Assembly: GCA_024734555.1 (NCBI GenBank) | Contig: JANPWX010000172.1 | Coordinates: forward strand, 209,973-273,972 | Source of the DNA: Trochalopteron elliotii | Lineage: Eukaryota > Chordata > Aves > Passeriformes > Leiothrichidae | Reading direction: 5' to 3' | DNA length: 64,000 nt | Shown here: piece by piece, positions 1-13,300 of the stretch | How the letters are laid out: every line of letters starts with the position of its first letter | Position numbering within the stretch: the first letter of the stretch is position 1 | The notes under the pieces: generated by a model | Told to the model about the DNA's origin: nothing | What the model saw: only the letters and a program-made list of their open reading frames with translations | The model's database searches: none | Program-made: the position numbers and the translations under genes

Positions 1-297
1 CCCCTAAGTGCCCTTTGCTCCAGGCCAAAAACCCCCAGTTCCCTCAGCCGCTCCTCATAAGACTTCTGCTCCAGACCCTTCCCCAGTCTCTGTTGCCCTT
101 CTCTGGACTTATTCCAGCACCCCAATGTCTTTTTTGAAGTGAGAAGCCCAAAACTGAACACAGGATTCAAGTGTGGTCTCACCAGTACAGGGGTTCAATT
201 ACTGTCCTGCTCCTGCTGGCCACACTATTGCTGATACAGACCAGACTGGGATTGGTCTTCTTGACCACATGGACACACTGGGAACTCATATTCCTCA
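1..297 (-). mobile_element. CR1 LINE fragment
   Basis: In + orientation this reads as the antisense of the CR1 ORF2 3' region (CCCAGTTCCCTCAGCCGCTC, CCCAAAACTGAACACAGGAT, CTGCTCCTGCTGGCCACACT). It is cut by the window start, so the CR1 3' end is outside. It is one of many 5'-truncated copies typical of bird genomes. Confidence 0.85.
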
Positions 298-3200
298 AAG
301 AATGGCTGGTGGGAGAGAAGAGAGGATAATATTTTTGGGAAAACCAGATTCCAAGTTCAAAGTTCCTTGGAATAGCATTTTTTTTATTTCCAATGCTAGA
401 AAGGGCTTTCAGACATTTAAATTTGTCTTTCTACCATTGCTGTCACAAACACTAGCCTAGAAGAAGCTGGAGAATTCACCTTGTATAGGCAAAAAAGGTA
501 GAGTTATATATATAAATATGCACCCTAAAACTCAGTTTCACCTTCTACTTTCCATCGTCAACCTAAAACATTCATACTTTTTAAGTATTCTTTACCATGA
601 AAACAAGAATCAACTTCAGCAAAGTTGATGGCAGCAGAGATCAGCAGAAGAGGAGATTGGGCACAGTGTACTGGACACAGAATTTTATTCAGAAAATGAG
701 AAAAGACAGTGTCTTTGGGATATAACATGACACAAAACGAAATTGCAATAGAAAAAGAGCATCTCATCCACTCACTTTCTTCCCTGGCATCATTTTGGTA
801 GCTATTTTCTTAGATAGGTCCAACTCTTCTGTCTGCAGGCTTCAGGTCATTTTCAGAGCAGAAGCCAATGATTTCTCCGCAACTCAATTTTACATCCACA
901 GTCACCAGTCACGTGGTGAGCTCCTTGGGATATGCCAGGTATTAGCTCTTCTAGTCATATTATTTTGTTGAATAAAGAAGAAATACCGTGAAAGTCTCCC
1001 ACATGGTGTGCGGGGGTGAACAAATCTCTGCTCACTTCCTCAATCAGAAAGAGAGGGAGACCTTCTTTTCTTTGTTAAATTGTCCAATTGTAGTTTGAAC
1101 TCCCATTTCACACATTTGCAGAGCAGACCCACTGCTTTGTCTGATCTGAAAAAATCTGATTTGTTTCAGTTTCTTCAGCTAGTTTTCCTTATGTGCAATG
1201 CATATCTCATAATGCCTTTTTTGTGTGTGTGTGTGTGTGTGGGGAGAGAACCCGTTCCCAAGTGTTCAACTGATTGGAAATGAGACATATGCTCCCCTAT
1301 ATTACTAATTCTGCTTACTAATGAGGAAAGGAGAAACAGTGTTGAGGACTCTGGGTGAAAGCCTCTTTACTTTCTGCTATCCTCTACTTAGAAGTCAGAG
1401 CAATGGTCTTGTCCAACGCTCCAGCAGCGCGGGGCCGAGCCTTCCGTCCAGGACCCTGGAGAGCGCCTGGCCCGTCCTCGCGGAGGCGCCCGCTGCTCCC
1501 AGGGCTTGGGGGAAAACATTCCAAGAAAACACATCTTTTCAGAGGAGGGGAAAAGTGTACGGGTTCGGCTACCTATCCTGATAAGCGGGAGACAAGGCAG
1601 ATATGTGTGCTGCAGATTTATGTGAGAAATTTCCCTCAGGGGATGTTTTCTTTGGTCACTATACATCTATACATTCCACACTTCCTGCCTGTTCTTTGCC
1701 TGCAATGGGAAAATAGTTTGCTTAAAGAGATTTTTTGTAAACAATTTTTTTTTTTTTTTTTTTTTTTGTATCCTAAAAGAGGACTTTTAAATCTTTCCAT
1801 AGCATGGAAATGCCTCTGATTTCTTCCTTCCTCCCTCTGAGGAATGCATAGAGACACTTTACCTGCCATTTGCCTTTGCCTGCATTGTTTATATCCCTCA
1901 ACCACGGTCACACAACTTTCTTGTGACAACAATAACAACTGCACACATGGGCAGAGTTTTACAGAAAGTAAAATGTGTTTTTACCTGGCAGCTGCACTGG
2001 AGAATGCTCCTCTCCAAGGATTGTTTGCAACATTCTGCAGATCACAGGGTGAAAACTTTTAAGTAGCAGTAGAATTTGAATATATTTGTTTCCAAAGATG
2101 GACTCTAGAGCCTAATCTGGTTATGAAGTTTCTTTCCCCAAACGATTTTCCTGGCAGGGAATTTTACTAAAGCTCTCATCATTGGAATGACTTGATAGAA
2201 TCCTAAAAATAGGTCACCGAGTGGATGTTAGCATACATGTTTGGAAATACGTGTTCAGTTTTAAATTGAAAAGTATAATTCAGATCACTTTTCATCTCAC
2301 AGTTTCATTGTGATGATCAGCTGGGAGAACTGAAGTGTCTCCTGCTTTTTAATGACTTAGGAGATACACTATGAAGAGAAAAAAATGCACAATGGGATTC
2401 CTTTTAATACTTAATCAGAAAACAAACCCACACTATTCCTTACCAGAGGAATATTATTCTTCACCAGCACAAAGCACAGAAATTGCTTTAGGCATTCTCA
2501 TAAAAGCAATTTCAATTATTAAGAGAAACACAAGGTAAGGAGGAAATGTTCAAGAGCTGATGTTTTCTCTTATTTAACTGACAGGTTCCTTGAATACTTG
2601 GCTGCCTTATTATTTCATATCTTTCAGAAAATTTATATTCCAGCAGGTAAGATTCTTGAACAAAAAGAACTCTGAGCAGAATATTTGTTTACTAATTATG
2701 TACCAAAAGGCTGATTATTTATTCTTGCACGTGGGTAACATACATCAATACTGAGCCCATGAAAACACACATATTATTCATATCAATAAGCATGTGGGTG
2801 GAGGATCAGATGATCATTTTACATGAGTTACAACATTCCTTTTTGGTGACTCTGTCTGTGAGAGTGCACACATCCATGCATAACACTTCCTTGTCAATGA
2901 AGGCTAGGACATGACAGGCATTTAGTTACAGGTTATTAGTGATTTGAAAGAGTAGGTGTAAAATGGGGCTCTAAGAAAAGCTGCAGAAAAGATTTTTTAT
3001 TTTTGTAGAGAAAAAAGAGAATTGTTCATAGTACTAGAAAACAACAGATTTGAAAAAGGTCCAAAAGAATCTAAAATTCCAGATCCTTTTCTAAGACCTT
3101 GAGCAAAAACCTTTTTGTGGTTGCTGGCAGTAAAAACATGCTATACAGCTTGAGTAAACCTAATGCTTCTATTCAAGACTGTCTCAAAGGAATGAAGCCA

Positions 3201-3944
3201 ACTAAAAGATTAGATGGAATCTGAGTTTTAGACCAGAGATTCATTTGTAACAGGATTCCCTTTAACAGAAAATGCTATTTAATATTATTGATGTGGGCGT
3301 TATGGTTCCCAGAAGCATGTCATCTCCTTGAAGAGCTCTGTAATTCCTTTGGTAAGATGACTGTACAGAAGTCCCCTTCCCTTTTGATAACTGACCCAGA
3401 GGGCATATACTGAGTTCAAAGAGAAGGCATATTTTTTTTCCCTTGCAAAGGCAATCTATATAGAAGAGAGAGCACAAAGAATTTCACTTTTTTCCCCTCT
3501 TATAGACACTTTATTTAATATGCCCATTCATGAATAATGCTTCTTTTTCTAAACTGTTGACTCACCTTTATAAGTAAGTATGCATATTATCATACAGCAT
3601 TCTGAGCAAGAGATGGCATAACCTTATATGTTATATAGGCTTATCCCATAACTTCTTTTTTTTTTTGTGTCAACTGCCCAAGAGAAGAAAAATAATTACA
3701 TAATAAAAGATACAGATGATATAGTTGCTTACTTGCTGGTACAAATAACTGTACAAGTTAATACAACAGTGCATGGAACTCAGTACAGCCATTTTTTGTG
3801 ATTCTGTGATTTTAGCCCCAACAAAAACACAGGATTAAATCCTTGAAAATCACAATGAATCTGTGATAGTTTTTTTTCTTTTTCTTGATTCCTGAATATT
3901 GGTTAAATCTCTGATATATTCAGATGTCCTGCTTTCCACAGAGA
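298..3944. other. Intergenic, no gene recognised
   Basis: This is AT-rich sequence with a (GT)n run at 1222-1240, a poly-T run at about 1745-1767 and a small CpG-rich patch at about 1411-1510. Short open frames show no family resemblance. A CR1-tail-like TGTGATTCTGTGATT occurs near 3799-3813. Confidence 0.6.
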
Positions 3945-4440
3945 TAAAATTGTTTTTCTTCCTAATGGCTGGTACAGCGCTGTGTTTTGGATTTAGCATG
4001 AGAATAATATTGATAACAGGAATGTTTAGCTGTTTCTGGATTTAGCATGAGAATATTGTTGATAACACATGGATGTTTAGCTGTTTCTCAGCAGTGCTCA
4101 TACTTTTTCAAGGACTTTTCAGTTTCCAATGCTCTGCCTGAGAGGAGGTGCAAAAGAAGCTGGAAGGGAACATAGCCAGGACAGCTGGACCAAACTGGCT
4201 GAAGGGATATTCCACATCATGTCCAGGATATAAATTGGGCAGAAGCTGGGCTGGAGGTTCTAATGAATTCTTAGGGCTGGGTTGGGCAGCAGTCATCATG
4301 TGGTGAGCAATTGTGTTGTGCATCACTTCTCTTCCTTGAGTTTTATTCCTGACCCTCTTTTTCTTCTCTTCTTTTTTGATTACAAAAATTATTAATATTA
4401 TATTTTACTTTATTTCAAATATTATACGGTTTTAAAAAAA
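3945..4440 (+). mobile_element. Avian ERV LTR (partial, with internal duplication)
   Basis: This matches a second copy at about 22.9-23.5 kb: GGCTGGTACAGCGCTGTGTT, then AAGGACTTTTCAGTTTCC, then GGTGGTGAGCAATTGTGTTG, with TATAAA at 4229-4234. It therefore carries a promoter in + orientation. It looks like a degraded solo LTR of the ERVL-like class common in birds. Its 3' end decays into AT-rich sequence, and a roughly 50-bp internal segment is tandemly duplicated. Open frames antisense to it are shadows. Confidence 0.7.
3989..4088 (+). repeat. About 50-bp tandem duplication inside LTR
   Basis: Unit 1 (3989-4037) and unit 2 (4038-4088) both start GGATTTAGCATGAGAATA and end TGTTTAGCTGTTTCT, with a few differences. 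The related LTR at 22.9 kb has one such segment only. Confidence 0.85.
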
Positions 4441-7400
4441 TTATTTAATTCAAATTTTAGAAACAATTTAAAATTAATTAAAAGTATATTGCGACTATTT
4501 TTTAAAGGGAAATCTTAAACTTATCCTTTAGTTATAATCCCCCCTATCTAAAGTTTTTACAGCAAATCTAACATTGTGTGGCAAGAACTGTAGCATGTGT
4601 TAATCCATTTATTTGTGGTACATTCATCATATATATGCACGCAGAATTTGAATGGAATTAATTAAACTTAAAGATACAAAATTTCTACTTATAATTCAAG
4701 AACAGTATTCAATTTCAGGTTATTAATCTTGTATTTCAAGTTTTCCTGTTGAAATTTCCATAGATCTTGTTCTAGATTTATGCGAGAGATTAATTTAAAA
4801 AAGGCAGCATAAGTAATTTTCAGTGACATATGAATATATTTTGTTTCTTATCCTCATAATAAATATTATACTCAACATATGTAACTCATGAAGGTACACA
4901 GCCAGTAAATTTTCATGTGGCAAAGCACATCAAAACTCTTTCTTGTATACCTTTCTTTTACAGGCAAATTAATAAGGCTTTTTAATACTAGACTGTCAAA
5001 TAGTGCCACAAAACCACTATAAAGTCACTTCAGGAAAGAAGACACTATTTCAAAAGGTTATATTTTCCATTTTGCTAAATACTATAGATTATATGACCAT
5101 TATGTTACAATTTACCATCCATCTGCTTTAAGAGGGACAATTCTCAGCAGAGAGATCTTGACTGCCACTGTGGTTGTGTCAGATTTAATGAGAACTGGTG
5201 GTGTTCATCACTATCCTGGGGTAAGATTTGAAGAGGACAGAACACAAGTCACTGCATTTCGCTATAGACTCTGTAACCTGGCTGGGTTTTGAATCAGATC
5301 CCACATAATTTAAGGTAGGAAAATATCTCAATTATCTTTAAAAAGTAGGTTCTAAACAAACAAGCAAGCAAAAAGGCCACAGGAGTCTCAGTTGCTGAAA
5401 AGAGTCTGACGCCCAGTTCCTGATCTGTGCTGAAGTGTCTCCTGAAATGGATCAGCATATTCCTAGTGTAGAATTTCCTGGAGTAAAATAAACACCTTCT
5501 AGAGGTGTTAAATTAGCCTGTACAAGTCTATAGCTGCACTTTCCCTAGTGTGTACAGAAGCATCAAGCACTGAAGACCAGACAGCTGTACAGTTAACATA
5601 GTTACTTATCACCTGTCTATCCATAGGTGGAGACATAGATCTTCCAGGGATCTCTACGACTTTGGTGCTGTAACTTGGTTTTTGTAAAGCAGGGGTAAAA
5701 CCGTCAGTAAAGCCTCATCTTCTCCCCTGCTGCTCCTTTCCCTGCAGCAATGACAGATCAGGTAAAATGAGTAGCATTGACCAACTCCCTGCTTCTCCGC
5801 AGAATTCACTGCACAGGCTGAGAAGGAAAGTGCTGGTGGCTTAGACATGTCTGTCACTATCCTGGTCCTGTTTCCCATTCAGTCTGTGAATTTTCTAGAA
5901 AAGAAGAAGGTAATAGATTTTTTTACCATATTCCTTTCATACCTTCTTCATCTTTGCAAGCCGTTCTATGGTTTTCCCAGCCTTAATTCACGCTCCTATC
6001 CATTTTCTGCTGGCCCACACAGTCAGGGGTTCACAGCTCACCTTGACACCAGCAAACTAATTTTTCAGCAAGATGATATTTACTTCAATATTGGAAGCAA
6101 ATACTTTAATAACAAATTAAGCAGCAAGAGTAAAGTTAAAGATGCATGCTGAAGACACAGAAAAATTTAGATGACTAAACTGAAGCAAATACATGTGGGC
6201 TGTTAATTAATGATACAACCTCTAAGACTATGTGGGACAGTTATTGGAAAGAGCTGTCATTCTCTCTTGCTACAGCCTGAGGAAAGCCAGCTCATTCTTT
6301 TGCCTTCAGAGTTTGATAATGACTGATAGGTTGCAGAAAAAGCAAAGAGTCTGGGATTCAGTGAAGAAACCAACAGTTTATATTTCCCCAATTTTACAGT
6401 CAAATGTAGACTCTTTCATCTAGGCTAGTAGAAGATAGTAACTCTTTGAAGAAGACATTAGAAATTCATAAAGTATCTCAGAGATTTGATGTCAAATAAC
6501 AGATGGCATTCATGCAGCAACTTTAAAACAAATAATCTTTCATTTTCTTACAAGCTTCCTATAGAAATTAATTCCATTGCTACTAAATTTTTAAAGCACG
6601 TTTGAGTAGCACATGTACCTCCTTGTACATCTATCTTTTTCACATGTTAGTGAAATTAAATATTTAGGATAAATATTTATTACATAGTAAATAATAACAA
6701 AAAAAGGCCCAAGCAACCTTTTAGTTTTATATACCTTGTTTATTATCCTCATCATAAATACTATATTCAACCTTTTAGCTTTATATGGTTGTGCTGTGCT
6801 AAGGTTAGCACAGACATGAGGGGTATAGAAACCATCATCTTTATCATTAATTTTAGCCAGGTTTGCTCCATTAGGATGAAAATAATGATGGCAACTGTTA
6901 GAAGGGAAACTGTTAAAAGACAAATCATTATATCTCTAACTTGAATAAATGAATTTTGAGTTTTTTGGTTCTTGTTTTTTTGGGGTTTTTGTTTGCTTGT
7001 TTGTTTGTTTGTTTTTGTTTGTTTTTTGCATTTTGCATTTTGCATTTTGAAAGGTTAAAAGTTGAGATAAAACCTAGTGAAATTTATGCAGAGGTGTGTG
7101 TGGCAGGCTGTCAGGTATAACACAGAGTACAAAACTAGGTATTTATTTGTTCTAATCATATTAGAATAAAATTCTTGCAATGTTTATGCTGCTTACACAC
7201 ATGAAAAATACAGAAAATGATAAGATTGCTTCTGCAGAAGTAGAAAATATTTTCAGTAATGTTATCCATCATCTTTCATGTATATGTCACTTGTTTGTGA
7301 CATATAATATTCCAGGTTGCACCCATGTTAAAATACGCATTTATAAAGACCAAATGTTTTATGTTTTGCCAAGAGTTCTTTAGCTCCTTTTTCAGCTGAG

Positions 7401-7695
7401 ACAATGTTGCAAAATTTGATTGGGAAGGAGTTGTTTTCATCTGTGGCCTCATGGTGCCTGTGACTATGGAAATTCCAAAGGGTTTCTCATATTCTGTGCT
7501 ACCAGATGGTTAAAAAAGAATAATGTATTTTTTGCCTTTCTTCAATATATTTTCCTCATCTGCCTGGAATTTCCTGCAGAAGACACCTGTTTTATTTCTC
7601 TGAAATAGATGGCAATGTTAGGACACATCCTTCCTAGGGGATCCTGTCCTGGTTCTAGGTACTTAAAGTGGTAGATTCAGGTTTTCTTTCACAGA
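4441..7695. other. Intergenic, no gene recognised
   Basis: This is AT-rich DNA without a recognisable coding frame. A T/G simple-sequence stretch with (GTTT)n and four GCATTTT units lies at about 6960-7050. Nothing else stands out. Confidence 0.6.
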
Positions 7696-8285
7696 AACAT
7701 AGAATCACATACTGGGAAAGGTTGGAAGGGTCATCCTAGAGTACACTGCACAGAACTGCATCCAGACAGCTCTTGAATATCTCCAGTGAGGGCAACTCCA
7801 CTACACCTCTGGGCAATATGTTCCAGTGCTTGGTCACCTGCACAGTAAAGAATTTCTTCCTCGTGTTCACGTGGAATTTTCTGTGCAGCAATTTCTGCCC
7901 ATTGCCTCTTGCCCTATTGCTCAGCACCCCTGAGAACAGCCTGGCTGCAGCTCCTTGGCACCCTCCCTTCAGATACTGACAGACCTTTGTGGGGTTCCCT
8001 TTCAGCCATCTCTTCTGGAGGCTGAACAGGCCCAGCTCCCTCAGCCTTTCCTTGTAGCAGAGATGCTCCAGTCCCTTAAAGATCTTTGTAGCCCTCTGCC
8101 AGACCTGCTCCAGGAGCTCCATGTCTCTCTTGTGCTGAGGAGCCCATAACTGGATACATTATTACAGAGGCAGCCTCACCAGCGCTGAGAAGAAAGGCAG
8201 GATCACCTCTCTCAACCTGCTGGAAATCCTCTTTCTGATGCCCCCAGGATTCCTTTGGCCTTCTGGGCCACAAGGGCGCATTGTT
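7696..8285 (-). mobile_element. CR1 LINE, 3' part with ORF2 C terminus
   Basis: On the - strand an open frame of about 130 codons (8122 down to 7736) encodes the conserved end of CR1 ORF2, including LCYKERLRELGLFSLQKRWL and RGVVELPSLEIFKSCLDAVL. The 3' tail at 7696-7712 reads (antisense) ATAGAATCA. The frame breaks further upstream, and no reverse-transcriptase core remains. It is a 5'-truncated, inactive copy of about 590 bp. Confidence 0.9.
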
Positions 8286-9649
8286 GTCCTTACAGTGGTA
8301 ACAAATACAGGGCTGTGGCTAAGGAAAGGCTGATAGACCACCTTGCTGGGGGAAAGCTAGAGAGCCCAAGGGCAGACTGTGGTTACTAAGAATCCTGTGA
8401 AGCATTTGCATCCATGGGAGGAGTTTTACAGGGCTACATCACTACATGCCTCATTCTCTCCTGATCACTTCCTCCTCTTTCAGCTTCTGCCACCTCCATC
8501 TTCTCACTTAAGACTACAATTACAATGAATGACTATGACTTCTGATGCTGCTTTGCATTGGGCCTGACCAGTATAGACAGGTTATTAAAGGAAGCTACAA
8601 GAAAGCTGTGCACACCTACTGACTCAGAAGCAAATCAGAGCCAATCCCAACATCCACGCTGTGATCAGAACTAGTTTAAGCCTAGGCTATTTTGGAGAGT
8701 ATGTCCTAGCTTGAATAAAGCAGGGAAGTACTAACAAAATTAAGAATTATTATAAGTAAAAAGTCTTCCTATTTGCTTTATGCAAGGAGTACAATCTGAA
8801 ACTAAACACAGATCAAGCTGGTGTTTTTTTAATATGGTTAGATCAGTCTCTCTGTGATTGTTGCTTTAATAGCCACTGAAGAAGTAAATGAAAGTGTTTT
8901 TGATATTCTGTGGAAGCATCTGCCACACAAAATTAAAACACGTTTCCAGAAAACATTGGTAAATTGGCTTTGCTATCTGTCATTAGAGAATAATCTTTTG
9001 TGTTGTTTGCAATCTGATATACTTGTAACTTTCCTCTTCTTCATAATAATTGTACTTTTTTACACCTGAGTAAGCTAACAGAAGCATCTGCAGTTTGTGT
9101 TTGTCATTCTCTCTTCATTCACTCTTCCTTTCAACCAGGCACACAGAAAAATAGCTCTTGTTCAACACCAAAGTACTGGAGCTTATCCTTTCAGTGCTGA
9201 AAAGAAAAACCACTGACTTTTTCTTTTAAAAAGCCACACTTGTCATTCTTCCTGTTCAAGCCTAATCACAGATATTTAAGGTGTCTGACAGCCACAAGTG
9301 ACATTGCTTACAGTCTCTTGAAACAAGCATGTCTTAGCTACAATATCCTTTCAAATAACTGTAACTTGTTACTTTCATTTAAAAGAGAAAACTGTTCATT
9401 TTCCAACAGTATTTCATTAACGCAAAATAATCTTTTTGGATCTGGATGAGATATCTATTTATAAACCCAACCCCTTCTTGTGCCTTCTGTGCAGTTGGCA
9501 GGGAAGCTAGCTGGAAGGGGCCAAGGGGCTGACCAGAGCATGTCACCTTTCCACAGCCTATTGTGCAAGGGCCCAGTCAGACAGATGAGACTCAGATAAT
9601 CAGCTGTTCTAAACTGGTGCTTTGTTTCATTTATTTTCTACTTCAGTTG
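8286..9649. other. Intergenic, no gene recognised
   Basis: This is AT-rich sequence with only short open frames and no repeat family I can name. Confidence 0.6.
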
Positions 9650-9803
9650 GAACAGAACTACAAAGATCACCCAGTCTAACAGCCCTGACCACTTCAAGGC
9701 TGACCAAAATTTAGAGTATATCATTAATGGCATTTTTCAAATGCCTCCTGAACACTGATAGTGGTGGAAGATTGACCATGATCTACCACCTCCCCAAGAG
9801 GCA
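9650..9803 (-). mobile_element. Old CR1 fragment
   Basis: CTACAAAGATCACCCAGTCT, CACTTCAAGGCTGACCAAAA and CAAATGCCTCCTGAACACTG are antisense CR1 3' sequence of an older subfamily. It is cut off where the (AGAAT)n tract and the younger CR1 begin, so the younger copy appears to have inserted into it. Confidence 0.65.
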
Positions 9804-9992
9804 ATAGAATAGAATAGAATAGAATAGAATAGAATAGAATAGAATAGAATAGAATAGAATAGAATAGAATAGAATAGAATAGAATAGAATAGAATAGAAT
9901 AGAATAGGATAGAATAGAATAGAATAGAATAGAATAGAATAGAATAGAATAGAATAGAATAGAATAGAATAGAATAGAATAGAATAGAATAG
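9804..9992. repeat. (AGAAT)n microsatellite, about 189 bp
   Basis: There are about 38 copies of the pentamer AGAAT with a single variant (AGGAT, near 9906). It sits at the 3' tail of the adjoining antisense CR1, whose normal tail is a short ATTCTATG-type repeat, so it probably grew from that tail. Confidence 0.95.
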
Positions 9993-10375
9993 GTTTGTGT
10001 CAGAAGGGACCTAAAGGGTCATCTAATCCGACCAGCCTGACATAGGCAGGGGTATCTTTCACCAGATTACTCAGAGCCCCATCCAATCCAGCCTTAAACA
10101 CTTCAAAAGATGTGGCCTCCTTAACTATCCTGGGCAACATATTCCCGTGCCTCTCGCCCTTACAGGAAAGAATTTTTTTCTAATCTCTAATTTAAGCCTA
10201 CTCTCTTTCAGTTTGAATCCATTCCCCCTTGTCCTGTCATTACATGTTTTTGTAAATAGTCCCTCTCCATCTCCCTTGTCTGCTCCCTTCAGGTACTAGG
10301 AGGCTGTAATTAGGTCACTGTGAAACCTCTTTTCCAGGCTGAATGAAACAGAGCTTTGGCTCTGCTTCAGCTTGT
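9993..10375 (-). mobile_element. CR1 LINE fragment
   Basis: Antisense CR1: GTCAGAAGGGACCTAAAGGG, CCAGATTACTCAGAGCCCCA and CTTGTCCTGTCATTACATG. The sequence fades out near 10375, after TTTTCCAGGCTGAATG. It is 5'-truncated and non-coding. Confidence 0.85.
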
Positions 10376-13300
10376 TTTCATGCCTTCATTGATGTATACT
10401 TGACATTTATCACTGCCTGAAGTTATGAACACCTCATCATTCTGAACAGTGATGAGAGGCTAGTTTGGGAGGAGACGAAGGAGTTGCAACTTCTAGCAAA
10501 TGGGTTGGAAGAAGCGAGCCATGTCATTCTATGTGGAATGGAAGCTAAAGACACTGAAAAATATCTCTGCTTTCCTGCAATTTCAATTTCCCAGTTGCTC
10601 TGAGCACCAGCTTTGTAATTAGCTCAGTATTATCCAGGGACTAGGGATACGACCTGGTAGGTGCTCACTGTGCTTTGAACCCTTATCCTCAATAGGTAGT
10701 GAGACTGCTGGGAGAAGACTTGCTTAGTCTTCAAAACTTTGTTAGGCTGCTTTGAAGAGCTGATGCTGCTAGTGTGTACATTAACAGAATCTCAGAGAGC
10801 TAAAAATCACTTCTGTTAGGAAATGTGGGACAGCCTCATCAAAAAAAAAAAAAAAGACAAACAGGGCACTGTTGTTGTAAAACATTCTTCATTAGAGTAT
10901 CTCCAGCTAAATCATTTCAGAACAAAGCTGATCAAGCAATTTCTAAAATTTCTTATTGACTAATTGAGTATGACATTAAATGCCATATCAACAAAATGCC
11001 TTCTTGCCTTCTTGATCATTTAATCATGGTTTTTATTCCACTGGGAGTCACTCAGAGGCTACAGTCCCTCTAGCGGTTCCCCTATCTGTCTTCACAGTAA
11101 TTGACCTAGCAAAAAAAACCCCTTTCCTCTTTCACTGAATGAACTTGAAGTTACATTGAGCAGGGTGAGCTGACGAAACCACTCCTCACCACAGAAAAGG
11201 GAAAAACACTCCTTGTGTTTCCCCTCCTCTGTGCCCCCTAGCGTCTTCTCTGACCATGTAGGTAGCACTGGCCACCTCTTCGAAATGTATTCAACTCAGT
11301 AACACAGCACACAAACACAGGAAAAGAGAACATTCTCTATGAGCAGTGAGCTGCTTGAGCAGTGAGTTCAGCTGGCTTGGGGAGAGGGCTGAATGAATAT
11401 CACAGCAAGCAGAGGAGGAGGAAGGACTCTGTGGGAGCCAACAGCACCTGCAATGAGGCCTTGTGATCTCAGGAGGAGCAAAACCTCCTCTTCTCAAGGG
11501 ACAGCGAAATGTTAGAACAAGGGGATTATGGAAACATATCCCAGAAAATTTTACCTTCTGTTTCCTTCTCAAACGTGTCAGTATTTACTTGTGTGAGTCT
11601 TATCAGAATACTGCTCAGGGAAAGGAAGAAAGATGAAATGCGGTGGAAACAGATTGTCATTTGTAAAATGACTGAAACAGTATTAACCTGGACAATATGA
11701 GAATAAGAAACTCACTGCATAATTCCAACATGTTTTTCCTTTTTAAAATATATTGCTGCTTTCTGACAATTTTTTCATGTATTTAATAATTTTGTTGTTT
11801 TGAGATTACCCAATAATATTTGTCTTGAATTCTAGCATTTTAAACTAATTTCCAGTCATTAAATCAAATACTCTGAACATCTTGAAGAGAATAATTTATT
11901 ATTATAATACATATAAATAGCACATTTCTATAGACCATAGAAGAAAATATTTTGAATAGAAAATACATTACTCATGGAACTGGCAAAATAAAAACACTTG
12001 AATACTCATTTTTCTATATACAATGCATTGTATAAAATCAGTTTTATTAATAAAGTGTCATAATAAAAATTAAAACAAAATTAAAATTCGAATACTACAT
12101 TATGAAAATATAAAAATTTTATTGAGTGAAACTATATTCTGGAAAGTAAGACTATTCAGACTAGGTCATTCACAGACCTAAAGTCCATTTCTGTTACCAA
12201 TGATACTTAAAACTTGCAGAACAAGACAGGTCATAATAAAGTATACCCTGTGTAGGCCACAGAATTCACCTTTTTTTCTTCCTTTGGGCTGGTCTCCTAT
12301 ATCAAGCATTGGAGATTAGAGGTCCCACCAAGAATTTCTTTCATGTCAAGGCAAATTCCTTTGGAAAATGTTTGTTCCTTGTTTTATGCACTTCAATTTA
12401 AAATTTGCTTTCTTAGCCATAAAATTTGCATGCAGGTCCACTATAAATATCTCAGCTAAACTGAATTCATATAAAATAGAGGTACAAAATTTAGGCCCAT
12501 GATTATACTCATATGTTGCTGCATCTCTACACTCATAAATGATCTTAAACACTGAAAAGTATTTTATCATCAACACACCAAAGCAAGCCCATCACACAAA
12601 TATAGCATCTTACTTCTTCACATTTAAGACATAACCTTAAAATTGATTATTTTATCATTTTTTCCATGCTATACATTCTGAATAGGTTTAAAGGGTGTCA
12701 GCACACCGGCTTTCTCAGTAACATCTTGTTCTAGAGCAATGTTAAGTTAATCTATGGAGTATCTCCTTTATTTTTCCAGCAGAATGACTATTGTCTACTG
12801 ACTTCAATCCCTTAGGGCTTCAGTATAACCCAGTATTCCTTAATTTAAGCTTATTTTTCATGTAATGGATAATGTTTTGGGGTTTTTTTTCCCAAAACAT
12901 TACAGCTTTCATTTTTCTTGCCCATAAAAGCCATCATGTGCATCAACAACTATTTTATATCCTTTTTATCCTCCTGTGACCTACATTCAAAACTTTCCTT
13001 AGAAGAAAAATCTTTCTTCCCACTCAACAAACTACTGTAAACCCAGCTTTAAAGGACTCTTTTTTGCAATCTTAGTGAGACAGCAAAGTCCAGTAGTAAG
13101 GAAGATCCTCTTGGATTTGGCAGATATAAGTTCAATGATCCACAAAAGCTTTTCTTAGTACTCTAGGCAAGTCATCTAGTGGGCTCCATGATCTTAAATA
13201 ACCTTTTTGAGTAAAGATTTTAATGTCTCTGGGCTTTGATATCCCAGCTGTAGTGGGAGAAATAAAACTCCCTGTTTCCACCTGAGTGTTGTAAACACAA

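Noticed and set aside
1355..1944. Several overlapping frames on both strands, one of 154 codons
   Set aside because: They run through a poly-T tract and the small CpG patch. There is no splice context or recognisable protein.
4108..4326. Minus-strand frame of 72 codons, similar to one at 23015-23299
   Set aside because: Both are antisense to two copies of the same LTR, so the likeness reflects the shared repeat and not a gene.
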